This document shows, piece by piece, positions 50,986-59,883 of a stretch of DNA of 64,000 nt. This stretch comes from Cupriavidus sp. AU9028 (GTDB lineage: Bacteria; Pseudomonadota; Gammaproteobacteria; Burkholderiales; Burkholderiaceae). Location: positions 62,001 to 126,000 of the forward strand of contig NZ_JAIMCG010000011.1 of the NCBI RefSeq assembly GCF_019795295.1. The letters run 5' to 3'. The position numbers and the translations under genes are program-made. Numbering within the stretch: the first letter of the stretch is position 1; each line of letters opens with the position of its first letter. The notes beneath the pieces were generated by a model. It saw only the letters and a list, made by a program, of their open reading frames with translations, did no database searches and was not told the origin of the DNA.

Positions 50986-52449
50986 TTACAGCCCGGTATG
51001 GCGGACGATGAAGTCCTTGATCTGCTGCACGTCCGCGTGCACCACCTCGAAACGCTGCGGCAGCGACTCGATGCCCTCGAAGCTGGCGGGACGCTCCGGC
51101 TCGTGGCCCAGCGCCTCACGGATGGTGTCGGCGAACTTGGCCGGCAGCGCGGTTTCCAGCACCACCATCGGCGTGCCCGGTTCCAGGTACTCGCGGGCCA
51201 CCTTGACACCGTCCGCGGTGTGGGTGTCGATGGTCACGCCATAGCGCGAGGACAGGTCGCGAATGGTGGCGATGCGGTCCGAATGGGTGCTGCGGCCCGA
51301 GACGAAGCCGAACTCGCGAATGCGGTCGAATTCCGGCGTGCCGCGCAGATCGAAGCCGCCCTTCGCATCGACATCGCGGAACAGCTGCGCCAGCTTGCCC
51401 GCATCGTGCGCCAGCAGATCGAAGATGAAGCGCTCGAAGTTCGAGGCCTTCGAGATATCCATGCTGGGGCTGGAGGTGTGGTACGTCTCCGCCGACTTGC
51501 GCACGCGGTAGACGCCAGTGCGGAAGAACTCGTCCAGCACGTCGTTCTCGTTGGTGGCGACCACCAGCTTGTCGATCGGCAGGCCCATCATGCGCGCGAT
51601 ATGGCCGGCGCAGACGTTGCCGAAATTGCCCGACGGCACGCAGAACGAGACCCTGCCGCCGCGGCCTGCACCACCGTTGGCCGGGTCGGTGGCCAGCAGC
51701 CAGCCCTTGAAGTAGTACACCACCTGCGCGACCACGCGCGCCCAGTTGATCGAATTGACCGTGCCGATCTTCTGCCGCGCCTTGAACTCCAGGTCGCTGG
51801 ACACCGCCTTGACGATGTCCTGGCAGTCGTCGAACACCCCTTCAACCGCCAGGTTGAAGATGTTCGGGTCCTGCAGGCTGAACATCTGCGCCGTCTGGAA
51901 CGCGCTCATCTTCAGGTGCGGGCTCAGCATGAAGACGCGGATGCCGCGCTTGCCTCGCATCGCGTACTCGGCGGCGCTGCCGGTATCGCCCGAGGTCGCG
52001 CCGAGGATGTTCAGCTCCTGCCCTTCCCGCGCCAGCGCGTACTCGAACAGGTTGCCCAGCAGCTGCATGGCCATGTCCTTGAAGGCCAGCGTCGGCCCAT
52101 TGGACAGCCCCAGCAGATACAGCGGCGCGCCGCCCTCCTCGCCCAGCTTGCGCAGCGGCGTGATGTCGGCGGTGTTGTCGCCGGTGCGGGCGTTGCAATA
52201 TACGGCCGGGGTGTAGGTCTTGCGCGTCAGTGCGCGCAGGTCCTCGGCGGGAATGTCGTCGCAGAAGCGGCTGAGCACCTCGAACGCCAGGTCGGCATAC
52301 GACAGCGCGCGCCACGACTCCAGCTCGTCGGCGGTCACCTGCGGATAGCGCGCCGGCATGAACAGGCCGCCGTCCGGTGCCAGCCCGCCCAGCAGGATCT
52401 CGGAAAACGACTGCGGCATCTCGTGGCCGCGCGTGGACTGGTATTTCAT
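50986..52449 (-). CDS. thrC: Threonine synthase
   Basis: ThrC converts O-phosphohomoserine to threonine with PLP. The 487-residue product is of the longer (yeast-like) class, beginning MKYQSTRGHEMPQSFSEIL, with the cofactor lysine in SNGPTLAFKDMAMQLLGN and GATSGDTGSAAEYAMRGK and PSGNFGNVCAGHIARMMGLP further on. It follows hom after 24 bases on the same strand, forming a hom-thrC operon. Confidence 0.97.
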   Translation of the reverse strand: MKYQSTRGHEMPQSFSEILLGGLAPDGGLFMPARYPQVTADELESWRALSYADLAFEVLSRFCDDIPAEDLRALTRKTYTPAVYCNARTGDNTADITPLRKLGEEGGAPLYLLGLSNGPTLAFKDMAMQLLGNLFEYALAREGQELNILGATSGDTGSAAEYAMRGKRGIRVFMLSPHLKMSAFQTAQMFSLQDPNIFNLAVEGVFDDCQDIVKAVSSDLEFKARQKIGTVNSINWARVVAQVVYYFKGWLLATDPANGGAGRGGRVSFCVPSGNFGNVCAGHIARMMGLPIDKLVVATNENDVLDEFFRTGVYRVRKSAETYHTSSPSMDISKASNFERFIFDLLAHDAGKLAQLFRDVDAKGGFDLRGTPEFDRIREFGFVSGRSTHSDRIATIRDLSSRYGVTIDTHTADGVKVAREYLEPGTPMVVLETALPAKFADTIREALGHEPERPASFEGIESLPQRFEVVHADVQQIKDFIVRHTGL

Positions 52450-52473
52450 CGGAATGACTTCAACTCGGACGGA

Positions 52474-53784
52474 TCAGTTCAGTTCTTCCATGCGCAGGCG
52501 CGTGACGCCGGACAGCACGGTCGGCAGCGCCTCGATGCGGGCGATGGCGGCGTTGACCTGCCGCTCGCGCGCCAGGTGCGTCAGCATGATGATGTCGGTC
52601 TGCGGTTCGTCGTCGCGCGACTCCTTCTGCAGCATCGCATCGATCGAGATGCCGGCATCGGCGAGGATACGCGTGATGTCGGCCAGCACGCCGGTCTCGT
52701 CGGAGACGCGCATGCGCAGGTAGTAGCTGCTGGTGACGTCCTCGATGGGAAGCACCGGCACGCTGGACAGCTCGTCCGGCTGGAACGCCAGATGCGGCAC
52801 GCGATGCTCGGGATCGGCGGTGTGCAGCCGGGTGACATCGACCAGATCGGCGATCACCGCCGAGGCGGTCGGCTCCGCGCCGGCGCCCTTGCCATAGTAC
52901 AGCGTCGCGCCCACCGCATCGCCCTGCACCAGCACGGCATTCATCGCGCCCTCGACATTGGCGATCAGCCGCGAGGCGGGCACCAGTGTCGGATGCACGC
53001 GCAGCTCGATGCCATCCTCGCGCCGGCGCGTCAGGCCCAGCAGCTTGATGCGGTAGCCCAGTTCCTCGGCGTAGCGGATGTCGACCGACGACAGGCGCGT
53101 GATGCCTTCCACGTGCGCCTTGTCGAACTGCACCGGCATGCCGAAGGCAATCGAGCTCATCAGCGTGACCTTGTGCGCGGCGTCGATGCCCTCGATGTCG
53201 AAGGTCGGGTCGGCCTCGGCATAGCCCAGCCGCTGCGCTTCCTTCAGCACGGTGTCGAAGTCCAGGCCCTTGTCGCGCATCTCCGACAGGATGAAGTTGG
53301 TGGTGCCGTTGATGATGCCGGCGATCCACTGGATGCGGTTGGCGGTCAGCCCTTCGCGCAGCGCCTTGATGATGGGGATGCCGCCGGCGACCGCGGCCTC
53401 GAAGGCCACCATCACGCCCTTGCGGCGCGCGGCTTCGAAGATCTCGTTGCCATGCACGGCGAGCAGCGCCTTGTTGGCGGTCACCACGTGCTTGCCATTC
53501 TCGATGGCGCGCAGCACGAGTTCGCGGGCGATGCCGTAGCCGCCGATCAGTTCGACCACGATATCGATGTCGGCGCGCTCGACTACCTCGCGCGCATCGG
53601 CCACCACCTCGACCTCGCCACCGGTCAGTTCGCGGGCGCGCTCGGTGTTCAGGTCGGCCACCACGGCGATTTCGATGCCGCGGCCGGCGCGGCGGCGAAT
53701 CTCCTCTCCGTTGCGCTTGAGCACGTTGTACGTGCCGCTACCGACGGTGCCGATGCCGAGCAGGCCTACTTTGATGGGATTCAT
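52474..53784 (-). CDS. hom: Homoserine dehydrogenase
   Basis: Hom reduces aspartate semialdehyde to homoserine on the way to threonine and methionine. The 436-residue product has the NAD(P) motif GLLGIGTVGSGTYNVL, the catalytic core with GIINGTTNFILSEM and LGYAEADPTFDIEGIDAAHK (here as YAEADPTFDIEGIDAAHK), and a C-terminal ACT domain (YYLRMRVSDETGVLADITRI) expected to give feedback inhibition by threonine. It lies 41 bases after alaA and 24 before thrC. Confidence 0.97.
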   Translation of the reverse strand: MNPIKVGLLGIGTVGSGTYNVLKRNGEEIRRRAGRGIEIAVVADLNTERARELTGGEVEVVADAREVVERADIDIVVELIGGYGIARELVLRAIENGKHVVTANKALLAVHGNEIFEAARRKGVMVAFEAAVAGGIPIIKALREGLTANRIQWIAGIINGTTNFILSEMRDKGLDFDTVLKEAQRLGYAEADPTFDIEGIDAAHKVTLMSSIAFGMPVQFDKAHVEGITRLSSVDIRYAEELGYRIKLLGLTRRREDGIELRVHPTLVPASRLIANVEGAMNAVLVQGDAVGATLYYGKGAGAEPTASAVIADLVDVTRLHTADPEHRVPHLAFQPDELSSVPVLPIEDVTSSYYLRMRVSDETGVLADITRILADAGISIDAMLQKESRDDEPQTDIIMLTHLARERQVNAAIARIEALPTVLSGVTRLRMEELN

Positions 53785-53825
53785 GGTCAGACGATTTCTG
53801 GGTTGCGAATGAAAAGCGGGAACGA

Positions 53826-55058
53826 TCAGGCGGCCGCGCCGTGCCGTTTGCGGTACGCCTCCAGGAAGCGCGCGACGCGCGAGATGGCCTCGCGCAGGTC
53901 TTCCTCGTGCGGCAGGAACACGATGCGGAAATGGTCGGGGCGCGGCCAGTTGAAGCCGGTACCCTGCACCAGCAGCACCTTGGACTCCTGCAGCAGTTCG
54001 TAGATGAATTCCTGATCGTCCTGGATCGGGTACATCTCCGGATCGAGGCGCGGGAACAGGTACAGCGCGGCCTTGGGCTTGACGCAGGTAACGCCCGGGA
54101 TCTTCGTGATGAGCTCCCAGGCCAGGTCGCGCTGGCGGCGCAGCCGGCCGCCCTCGCCCACCAGGTCATCGATGCTCTGGTAGCCGCCCAGCGCGGTCTG
54201 GATCGCCCATTGCGCCGGCACATTGGCGCACAGGCGCATCGAGGACAGCATGTTCAGCCCTTCGATATAGTCCAGCGCCGGCCGCTTGTCGCCGGACACC
54301 ACCATCCAGCCGGCACGGTAGCCGCAGGAGCGGTAGTTCTTCGACAGGCCATTGAAGGTGACGGTCAGCACATCGGTCGACAGCGAGGCGATCGAGGTGT
54401 GGGTGCGGCCGTCGTACAGCACCTTGTCGTAGATCTCGTCGGCGAAGATGATCAGGCCGAACTCGCGCGCGATCGCCACGATCTGCATCAGCAATTCGTC
54501 GGAATACAGCGCGCCGGTCGGGTTGTTCGGGTTGATCACCACGATACCCTTGGTGTTGGGCGTGATCTTCGCGCGGATGTCCTCGACATCGGGCATCCAG
54601 TCGTTGGCTTCGTCGCAGATGTAATGCACCGGCGTGCCGCCCGACAGGCTGACCGCCGCGGTCCACAGCGGATAGTCCGGCGCGGGCACCAGTACCTCGT
54701 CCCCGCTGTTGAGCAGCGCGTTGACCGACATCACGATCAGTTCCGAGGCGCCGTTGCCGACATAGATGTCGTCCAGCCCGACGCCCTGGATATGCTTCTG
54801 CTGCGTGTAGTGCATGATCGCCTTGCGCGCGGCGAAGATGCCCTTCGAGTCCGAGTAGCCCGCCGAATTGGGCAGGTTCCGCATCATGTCCTGCTGGATC
54901 TCTTCCGGCGCATCGAAGCCGAATACGGCCAGGTTGCCGATATTGAGCTTGATGATCTTGTGCCCCTCCTCCTCCATCTGCCTGGCCTTCTCCAGCACCG
55001 GACCGCGGATGTCGTAACAGACGTTGTTCAGCTTTTGTGATTTCTGGATCGGTTTCAC
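53826..55058 (-). CDS. alaA: Alanine transaminase AlaA
   Basis: AlaA makes alanine from pyruvate and glutamate. The 410-residue class I aminotransferase begins KPIQKSQKLNNVCYDIRGPVLEKA, as E. coli AlaA does, and has the PLP lysine in VTFNGLSKNYRSCGYRAGWMV and the NPNNPTGALY motif. The family N-terminus fixes the start at the GTG 55058-55056; the frame is open for 34 more codons upstream that do not fit. It heads the leftward alaA-hom-thrC set, a common arrangement in beta- and gammaproteobacteria. Valine-pyruvate or methionine transaminase activity is possible as a side reaction. Confidence 0.93.
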   Translation of the reverse strand: MKPIQKSQKLNNVCYDIRGPVLEKARQMEEEGHKIIKLNIGNLAVFGFDAPEEIQQDMMRNLPNSAGYSDSKGIFAARKAIMHYTQQKHIQGVGLDDIYVGNGASELIVMSVNALLNSGDEVLVPAPDYPLWTAAVSLSGGTPVHYICDEANDWMPDVEDIRAKITPNTKGIVVINPNNPTGALYSDELLMQIVAIAREFGLIIFADEIYDKVLYDGRTHTSIASLSTDVLTVTFNGLSKNYRSCGYRAGWMVVSGDKRPALDYIEGLNMLSSMRLCANVPAQWAIQTALGGYQSIDDLVGEGGRLRRQRDLAWELITKIPGVTCVKPKAALYLFPRLDPEMYPIQDDQEFIYELLQESKVLLVQGTGFNWPRPDHFRIVFLPHEEDLREAISRVARFLEAYRKRHGAAA

Positions 55059-55202
55059 GGCGTCGTCGGCAGGAAGAGAGCAGCCGCCGCATCGAGCGGC
55101 GGGAATCAGGGTCAGCGGATCAAGGGAATCAGCTCGGCGCGCTCCCGCTGGCGCCGGCACGGAGTTTGCGCGAGCCGGTGCAGCCAGCCGGGAGGCAAAG
55201 GC

Positions 55203-55208
55203 TATAAT
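55203..55208 (+). promoter_or_regulatory. Possible -10 box in the alaA / DUF498 divergent region
   Basis: A perfect TATAAT lies about 97 bases before the rightward DUF498 gene, in an AT-rich patch. No -35 hexamer fits at 17 bases. The same patch read leftward could serve alaA. Confidence 0.28.
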
Positions 55209-55304
55209 TTAGCGAATTATGACAGACTTCGGCGGGGTTTCCGCGACCGTGGCGGCCTTGCCGCAGATGGCGGCGACCAGCGCCGCCGAAGGACGAGGTG
55301 CCCT

Positions 55305-55706
55305 TTGAAACTTCATGCCGACCAGCCCAATGCCCTGAATACCGTCACCGGGTACGGACCGGGCTATATCGAAATCAACAAGGTCCGCTATGCCGGCTCC
55401 GTCGTGGTGATGCCCGAGGGCGAGGTGCAGAACTGGCCCGCCAGCCGCTTCGAGGACCTGGCGCCCGAGCAGTTCGACGCCCTTGCGGCGCGTGCCCCGG
55501 AAGTGGTGCTGCTGGGTACCGGCGACAAGCTGCGGTTTCCCCATCCACGCCTGACCGCCGGGTTGACGCGCCAACGCATCGGCATCGAGTCGATGGACAT
55601 GCAGGCCGCCTGCCGGACCTACAACATCCTGATGGCGGAGGGCCGAAGAGTGGCGGCGGTGCTGTTGCTGGAGACGTTGCCCGACGATGGCGCCTCCCAC
55701 GGCTGA
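55305..55706 (+). CDS. Mth938-like DUF498 protein
   Basis: The 133-residue product belongs to the DUF498/Mth938-like family (related to human NDUFAF3), with INTVTGYGPGYIEINKVRY-like N-terminus (here LNTVTGYGPGYIEINKVRY), PEVVLLGTGDKLRFPHP, RIGIESMDMQAACRTYNILMAEGRRV and VAAVLLL. Its cellular role in bacteria is unknown. The start is TTG at 55305 (family N-terminus MKLHADQPN) after GAGG. The peroxiredoxin gene follows after 181 bases. Confidence 0.88.
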   Translation: MKLHADQPNALNTVTGYGPGYIEINKVRYAGSVVVMPEGEVQNWPASRFEDLAPEQFDALAARAPEVVLLGTGDKLRFPHPRLTAGLTRQRIGIESMDMQAACRTYNILMAEGRRVAAVLLLETLPDDGASHG

Positions 55707-55887
55707 CCCGCCGCCCTTGTCTTCTTCCCGTCACGCTTGAACATTCTGGCCCGCGCCCCCATCTGGCCACAGCACGGTGACGCCGGTCCGCCAGGGACGG
55801 TCGCGCCCGCTCCAGAGCCGCAACCCGACGGGCATCGTCACTTCCGCAAATCACTCCACGAGCCGCTTCCCGCAAGGAGCCATAACA

Positions 55888-56349
55888 ATGACAGTGAGCC
55901 TCGACCAGGTCGTACCGGATTTCAGCGCACCCGCCACCGGCGGGACCTTCTCCCTCGCCGCCCAGCGTGGCAAGACCGTGGTGCTGTACTTCTATCCGAA
56001 GGACAACACGCCCGGCTGCACCAACGAGGCGATGGACTTCCGCGATCACCACGACGCCTTCGTGGCAGCCGGCGCGGCGGTGTTCGGCATCTCGCGCGAC
56101 AGCCTGCGCTCGCACGAAAACTTCAAGGCCAAGCTCGAACTGCCGTTCGAACTGATTTCCGACGGTGACGAAGCGCTGTGCCAGCTGTTCGATGTCATCA
56201 AGATGAAAAAGCTCTATGGCAAGGAGGTCCGCGGCATCGAGCGCAGCACCTTCGTGATCGACAGGGACGGCGTGCTGCGCCACGAACTGCGCGGCATCAA
56301 GGTGCCGAGCCACGTCGAGGAAGTGCTGGAAATCGTGCAAGGGATGTGA
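55888..56349 (+). CDS. bcp: Thioredoxin-dependent peroxiredoxin Bcp (PrxQ)
   Basis: Bcp reduces hydrogen peroxide and organic peroxides with electrons from thioredoxin. The 153-residue product has the peroxidatic cysteine C44 in PKDNTPGCTNEAMDFRDH and the conserved arginine in FGISRDSLRSHENF. The usual nearby resolving cysteine (five residues later) is methionine here; the only other cysteine is C98 (DEALCQLFDV), which may serve as an alternative resolving residue as in some PrxQ, or the enzyme is 1-Cys. The ATG at 55888 follows AAGGAG. A candidate RNA and then phoH lie downstream. Confidence 0.94.
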   Translation: MTVSLDQVVPDFSAPATGGTFSLAAQRGKTVVLYFYPKDNTPGCTNEAMDFRDHHDAFVAAGAAVFGISRDSLRSHENFKAKLELPFELISDGDEALCQLFDVIKMKKLYGKEVRGIERSTFVIDRDGVLRHELRGIKVPSHVEEVLEIVQGM

Positions 56350-56373
56350 CGGCAAGAGCGGGCACGCCGCCGA

Positions 56374-56402
56374 TTGCCAAACCGGAATCCTTCGGATACA
56401 TT
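56374..56402 (+). promoter_or_regulatory. Sigma-70 type promoter for the candidate RNA before phoH
   Basis: TTGCCA (56374-56379) and TACATT (56397-56402) are separated by exactly 17 bases, with five and four of six consensus matches. The start would be near 56409. It lies just after bcp. Confidence 0.5.
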
Positions 56403-56408
56403 GCCTCG

Positions 56409-56654
56409 TAATGAGTGCAGAATCTGGTTGCCACGCTGTCGTATCGGTCCGGCCAAGGCGCATGCCACTGGTGGCCGGCACCGGATCTTCATTGCCGCTT
56501 TCCCTGCCTGCCCGCCGACGCCCCCGCCACACTGGCAGGGATTCCGGCCACTGGTCCAGTCCCAGGACCTCCAGCCCGTGGCAGGCAGCGCGGTCGCCCC
56601 GCACCGCCTCCACCAAAGCCGCCACGCCTGGCAGACAGGTCTGGCGGCTTTTTT
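56409..56654 (+). ncRNA. Candidate structured RNA or long leader between bcp and phoH
   Basis: About 245 bases run from a predicted promoter to a strong terminator without a convincing gene. The RNA can fold as a rod of nested pairings: TGCCACGCTG (56429-56438) with CAGC-CC-GTGGCA (56572-56583); GGTCC (56446-56450) with GGACC (56565-56569); ACTG (56467-56470) with CAGT (56557-56560); GTGGCCGG (56471-56478) with CCGGCCAC (56544-56551); CCCTGCC (56502-56508) with GGCAGGG (56534-56540). This may be a small RNA or an attenuator for phoH. It lacks the sequence blocks I know from 6S RNA, although the rod shape is similar. An ATG at 56411 opens a frame that runs through the terminator and looks non-coding. 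Confidence 0.42.
56615..56654 (+). terminator. Rho-independent terminator 80 bases before phoH
   Basis: AAAGCCGCCA and TGGCGGCTTT (56615-56624, 56642-56651) pair around an inner CCTG/CAGG stem, followed by T up to 56654. It stands between bcp and phoH on the sense strand. Confidence 0.85.
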
Positions 56655-56733
56655 GTGCCCGGCCGCGCCGGCACACGCGCTTTTTCGCCGCCGATTCCCT
56701 CCCGCTTTCTCTTCGTTGAAAGGAACGCCAAGC

Positions 56734-58431
56734 ATGCCGCTGCCGACCATGCCCGCCAAGCCCGCACAACTGCTGGACCCGGCCGAGTTCAAGCCGGTCG
56801 CCAGGCTGACAAAGACCGCAACGCACGAGAAGAAACCGGTTCCCGCGCTCGAACGCGTCGGTCTGCTGGAAAGCGGTGAATCGGAGCTTCCGGTTGTCGC
56901 TCCGATCAAGGCGCGCGCCCCCTCGACGCGCTCGCGCGCCAAGGATGCGCCGGCCTCGTCCGGCGCCGGCGCCACGCCGATGTCGCTGGTCAAGACCGCG
57001 CCGGCACCGTCGGCCCGCCGCAGGAAGGATATCGGGCCGGCCAAGCTGTTCGTGCTCGACACCAACGTGCTGATGCACGACCCCAGTTCGCTGTTCCGCT
57101 TCGAAGAGCACGACATCTATCTGCCGATGATGACGCTGGAGGAGCTGGACAACCACAAGAAGGGCATGAGCGAAGTCGCGCGCAACGCCCGCACCGTCAG
57201 CCGCACGCTCGATGCGCTGCTGGCGGAAACGGACGGCCTGCTCGACGAGGGCGTGCCGCTGGCGAAACTGGGCAATCGCGACGCGCAGGGCACGCTGTTC
57301 TTCCAGACCCGCCTGAACGAGACCAAGCTGCCGGAAGGACTGCCCGAGGGCAAGGCCGACAACCAGATCCTCGCCGTCGTCAGCGCCCTGCAGCAGCAAT
57401 ATCCGGAGCGCCTGGTCGTGCTGGTGTCCAAGGACATCAACATGCGGATCAAGGCGCGCGCGCTGGGCCTGCCCGCCGAGGACTATTTCAACGACCAGGT
57501 CCTGGAGGACAAGGACCTGCTGTACTCGGGCGTGATGATCCTGCCCAACGACTTCTGGGCGAAGCACGGCAAGGGCGTCGAAAGCTGGCAGGATCCGAAG
57601 TCCGGGGCGATGTTCTACCGGCTGACCGGCCCGCTGGTGCCCTCGTTCCTGGTCAACCAGTTCGTCTACCTGGAACCGATGGACGGCAGCCTGCCGCTGT
57701 ATGCGCAGGTCAAGGAAATCAACGGCAAGACCGCGCTGCTGCAGACGCTGAAGGACTACACGCACCACAAGAACAACGTCTGGAGCATCACCGCACGCAA
57801 CCGCGAGCAGAACTTCGCGCTGAACCTGCTGATGAATCCGGAAATCGATTTCGTCACGCTGCTCGGCCAGGCCGGCACCGGCAAGACGCTGCTTGCGCTC
57901 GCCGCGGGGCTGGAACAGGTGCTGGACCAGAAGCTGTACAACGAGATCATCGTGACCCGGGCCACCGTGCCGGTCGGCGAGGACATCGGCTTCCTGCCGG
58001 GTACCGAGGAGGAGAAGATGCAGCCCTGGATGGGCGCCTTCGACGACAACCTCGAAGTCCTGCAAAAGAGCGACGACAGCGCCGGCGACTGGGGCCGTGC
58101 CGCCACGCAGGAGCTGATCCGCTCCCGCATCAAGGTCAAGAGCATGAACTTCATGCGCGGCCGGACCTTCGTCAACAAGTTCGTCATCATCGACGAGGCG
58201 CAGAACCTGACGCCCAAGCAGATGAAGACGCTGGTCACGCGCGCCGGTCCCGGCACCAAGATCGTCTGCCTTGGCAATATCGCGCAGATCGACACGCCTT
58301 ACCTGACCGAAGGCTCCTCGGGCCTGACCTTCGTCGTCGACCGCTTCAAGGGCTGGAGCCACAGCGGGCATATCACGCTGGCGCGGGGCGAACGCTCCCG
58401 CCTGGCCGACCACGCGGCGGACGTGCTGTGA
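56734..58431 (+). CDS. PIN-domain and PhoH ATPase fusion (PhoH2 / YlaK type)
   Basis: The 565-residue product joins an N-terminal PIN ribonuclease domain (KLFVLDTNVLMHDP, LEELDNHKKG, then acidic residues in KADNQILAVV) to a C-terminal PhoH ATPase (Walker A LLGQAGTGKTLLALAAG, Walker B FVIIDEAQNLTPKQ, RGRTF motif). PhoH2 proteins are reported to be RNA helicase/ribonucleases; some occur as toxin-antitoxin partners, but no antitoxin gene is next to this one. About 100 basic, low-complexity residues precede the PIN domain. The ATG at 56734 has AAAGGA ten bases upstream. A terminator lies just before it and another after it, so it appears monocistronic with possible read-through control. Confidence 0.92.
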   Translation: MPLPTMPAKPAQLLDPAEFKPVARLTKTATHEKKPVPALERVGLLESGESELPVVAPIKARAPSTRSRAKDAPASSGAGATPMSLVKTAPAPSARRRKDIGPAKLFVLDTNVLMHDPSSLFRFEEHDIYLPMMTLEELDNHKKGMSEVARNARTVSRTLDALLAETDGLLDEGVPLAKLGNRDAQGTLFFQTRLNETKLPEGLPEGKADNQILAVVSALQQQYPERLVVLVSKDINMRIKARALGLPAEDYFNDQVLEDKDLLYSGVMILPNDFWAKHGKGVESWQDPKSGAMFYRLTGPLVPSFLVNQFVYLEPMDGSLPLYAQVKEINGKTALLQTLKDYTHHKNNVWSITARNREQNFALNLLMNPEIDFVTLLGQAGTGKTLLALAAGLEQVLDQKLYNEIIVTRATVPVGEDIGFLPGTEEEKMQPWMGAFDDNLEVLQKSDDSAGDWGRAATQELIRSRIKVKSMNFMRGRTFVNKFVIIDEAQNLTPKQMKTLVTRAGPGTKIVCLGNIAQIDTPYLTEGSSGLTFVVDRFKGWSHSGHITLARGERSRLADHAADVL

Positions 58432-58504
58432 CGCCATGGCTGCCCATGCGTCGCGCAGTGTAGGCGCGCGTCCGGCAGCGGCCAGGCCAAGCGCCGCTTA
58501 CCAT

Positions 58505-58536
58505 AGGCTGCCGCCCACCGGCGGCGGCCTTTTTTT
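58505..58536 (+). terminator. Rho-independent terminator of phoH
   Basis: An 11-bp stem AGGCTGCCGCC/GGCGGCGGCCT with one G-U pair and a CACC loop is followed by seven T. It lies 74 bases after the phoH stop codon. Confidence 0.9.
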
Positions 58537-58621
58537 CTTGTGGGTCCCGCTGGCGTGGCTCCGCTTGCGTGGTTCCGACCTTGCCCTCGCCTGCCGGTAG
58601 CGAAATGACCGTGGAGGAATG

Positions 58622-59128
58622 ATGTCAGCCTTGTTTCGCCGACCGCGCGCTGCGGCTGCCGCCGGGGTCCTTGCCGGCGCTGCCCTGGCGGCAATCTGGA
58701 CAGGATGGATTGCACCCGCCCCCGTGTCCGCGCAGCCCGCGGCCGTGTCGCCGGCCGCGTCGTCCCCGCCGGCCTTGCCCGACGCCGCTGTCAGCCCGGC
58801 CGCGGCCGGGCCCGTGATCCGTACCGTAGGGGCGATCAGCTATGCCTGCGGTGGCATCGGCGCCGATGAGCAGCAGGCGCTGGCGAAGCGCAAGACGCCG
58901 TTCAACCTGGGTCTGCTGTTTACCGAGGGCGCCCGGGGCGAATATCTGTCCGATGTCGACGTGCGACTGATGCGCGATGACCACGAAGTGGCCCGCTTTC
59001 GCGCCGATGGGCCACGTTGCCTGATCAAGGCGCCGCCGGGCCGCTACAATGTGCACGCCACTTTCAATGGCCAGTCCAGATCCATGACGGTCCAGACCGG
59101 CAGCTGGGACAATCAGCTGCGCTGGTAG
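58622..59128 (+). CDS. Exported protein with carboxypeptidase-regulatory-like fold
   Basis: No named function. The product of about 168 residues has a signal sequence (RRPRAAAAAGVLAGAALAAIWTG, predicted cleavage near APVSAQ), a Pro/Ala/Ser-rich linker, and a C-terminal beta-rich domain (ISYACGGIGADEQQALAKRKTPFNLGLLFTEG, in two blocks, then RLMRDDHEVARFRADGPRCLIKAPPGRYNVHATFNG) like the carboxypeptidase regulatory or transthyretin-like fold. Two cysteines could form a disulfide in the periplasm. Two adjacent ATGs (58619 and 58622) are possible starts; the second has the better distance to GGAGG. The lipoprotein peptidase gene follows after 57 bases. Confidence 0.75.
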   Translation: MSALFRRPRAAAAAGVLAGAALAAIWTGWIAPAPVSAQPAAVSPAASSPPALPDAAVSPAAAGPVIRTVGAISYACGGIGADEQQALAKRKTPFNLGLLFTEGARGEYLSDVDVRLMRDDHEVARFRADGPRCLIKAPPGRYNVHATFNGQSRSMTVQTGSWDNQLRW

Positions 59129-59185
59129 CGCCCGCCGGTGCGCCGTCTGGACGGCGCACCCCGCCGGGCTGGCACGCGACAACGC

Positions 59186-59842
59186 ATGCCATCAGACCGT
59201 CCTGCTATTCGTTCCTCGCGTATCGGTTTCTCGCGCTCCCTTGCCCCCCTGGCCGCGGCGCTGTCGCTGCTGCTGGCGGCCTGCGCCAGCTCGCCGCCGC
59301 CGCGCCATGGCGGCACCGGCAGCCACGCGCCCCGCGCCCCCATCGTCGACCCAAGCGCGGGGCTGGAGGAAATCTCCATCCAGGCGATGGCACTGGTCGG
59401 CACGCCCTACCGCTACGGCGGCAATACGCCGGACTCCGGATTCGATTGCAGTGGACTGGTCCGGTATGTGGTGGCGCGCGCCGCCAACGTCGACCTGCCA
59501 CGCACCACGCAGGCGATGGGCACGCGTGGCGTCCCGCTGGAACGGGCCCAGGTGGCGGCCGGCGACCTGGTGTTCTTCAACACGACCGGACGTGCCAACT
59601 CCCATGTCGGCATCTATGTCGGCCAGAACCGCTTCGTGCATGCGCCTTCGAGCGGCGGCACGGTGCGGCTGGAGGACATGACCAAGTCCTACTGGGCGCG
59701 CCGCTACGAGGGCGCACGGCGCATCGCCAGCGCCACCGTGCCGGTGGCGCCACCGCAGATCACGCCCGCGCCGGCGCCGGCGCCGGCGCCTGCGCCGCAG
59801 CCGGACGACGACGATCCGATCGCGGCGTTCGCCAATCGGTAG
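59186..59842 (+). CDS. NlpC/P60 family lipoprotein peptidase
   Basis: NlpC/P60 enzymes cut the peptide stems of peptidoglycan. The 218-residue product has a lipoprotein signal (LAPLAAALSLLLAACASS, lipobox LAAC), the catalytic cysteine C88 in DSGFDCSGLVRYVV, the histidine H140 in NSHVGIYVG and the third residue in RFVHAPSSGG. The C-terminus has a repetitive Ala-Pro tract (QITPAPAPAPAPAPQP) and an acidic end. The ATG at 59186 is preferred over 59138 because it starts the lipoprotein signal. It should act at the inner side of the outer membrane. A repeat cluster follows. Confidence 0.92.
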   Translation: MPSDRPAIRSSRIGFSRSLAPLAAALSLLLAACASSPPPRHGGTGSHAPRAPIVDPSAGLEEISIQAMALVGTPYRYGGNTPDSGFDCSGLVRYVVARAANVDLPRTTQAMGTRGVPLERAQVAAGDLVFFNTTGRANSHVGIYVGQNRFVHAPSSGGTVRLEDMTKSYWARRYEGARRIASATVPVAPPQITPAPAPAPAPAPQPDDDDPIAAFANR

Positions 59843-59883
59843 GAACTGTGCAGGGCGGGATAGCGCCCGGTCGAGCGCCCGCT

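Noticed and set aside
56409-56654. 6S RNA (ssrS)
   Set aside because: The rod shape and length are suggestive, but I do not see the conserved sequence blocks of 6S RNA and the context is not the usual one. Kept only as an unnamed RNA candidate.
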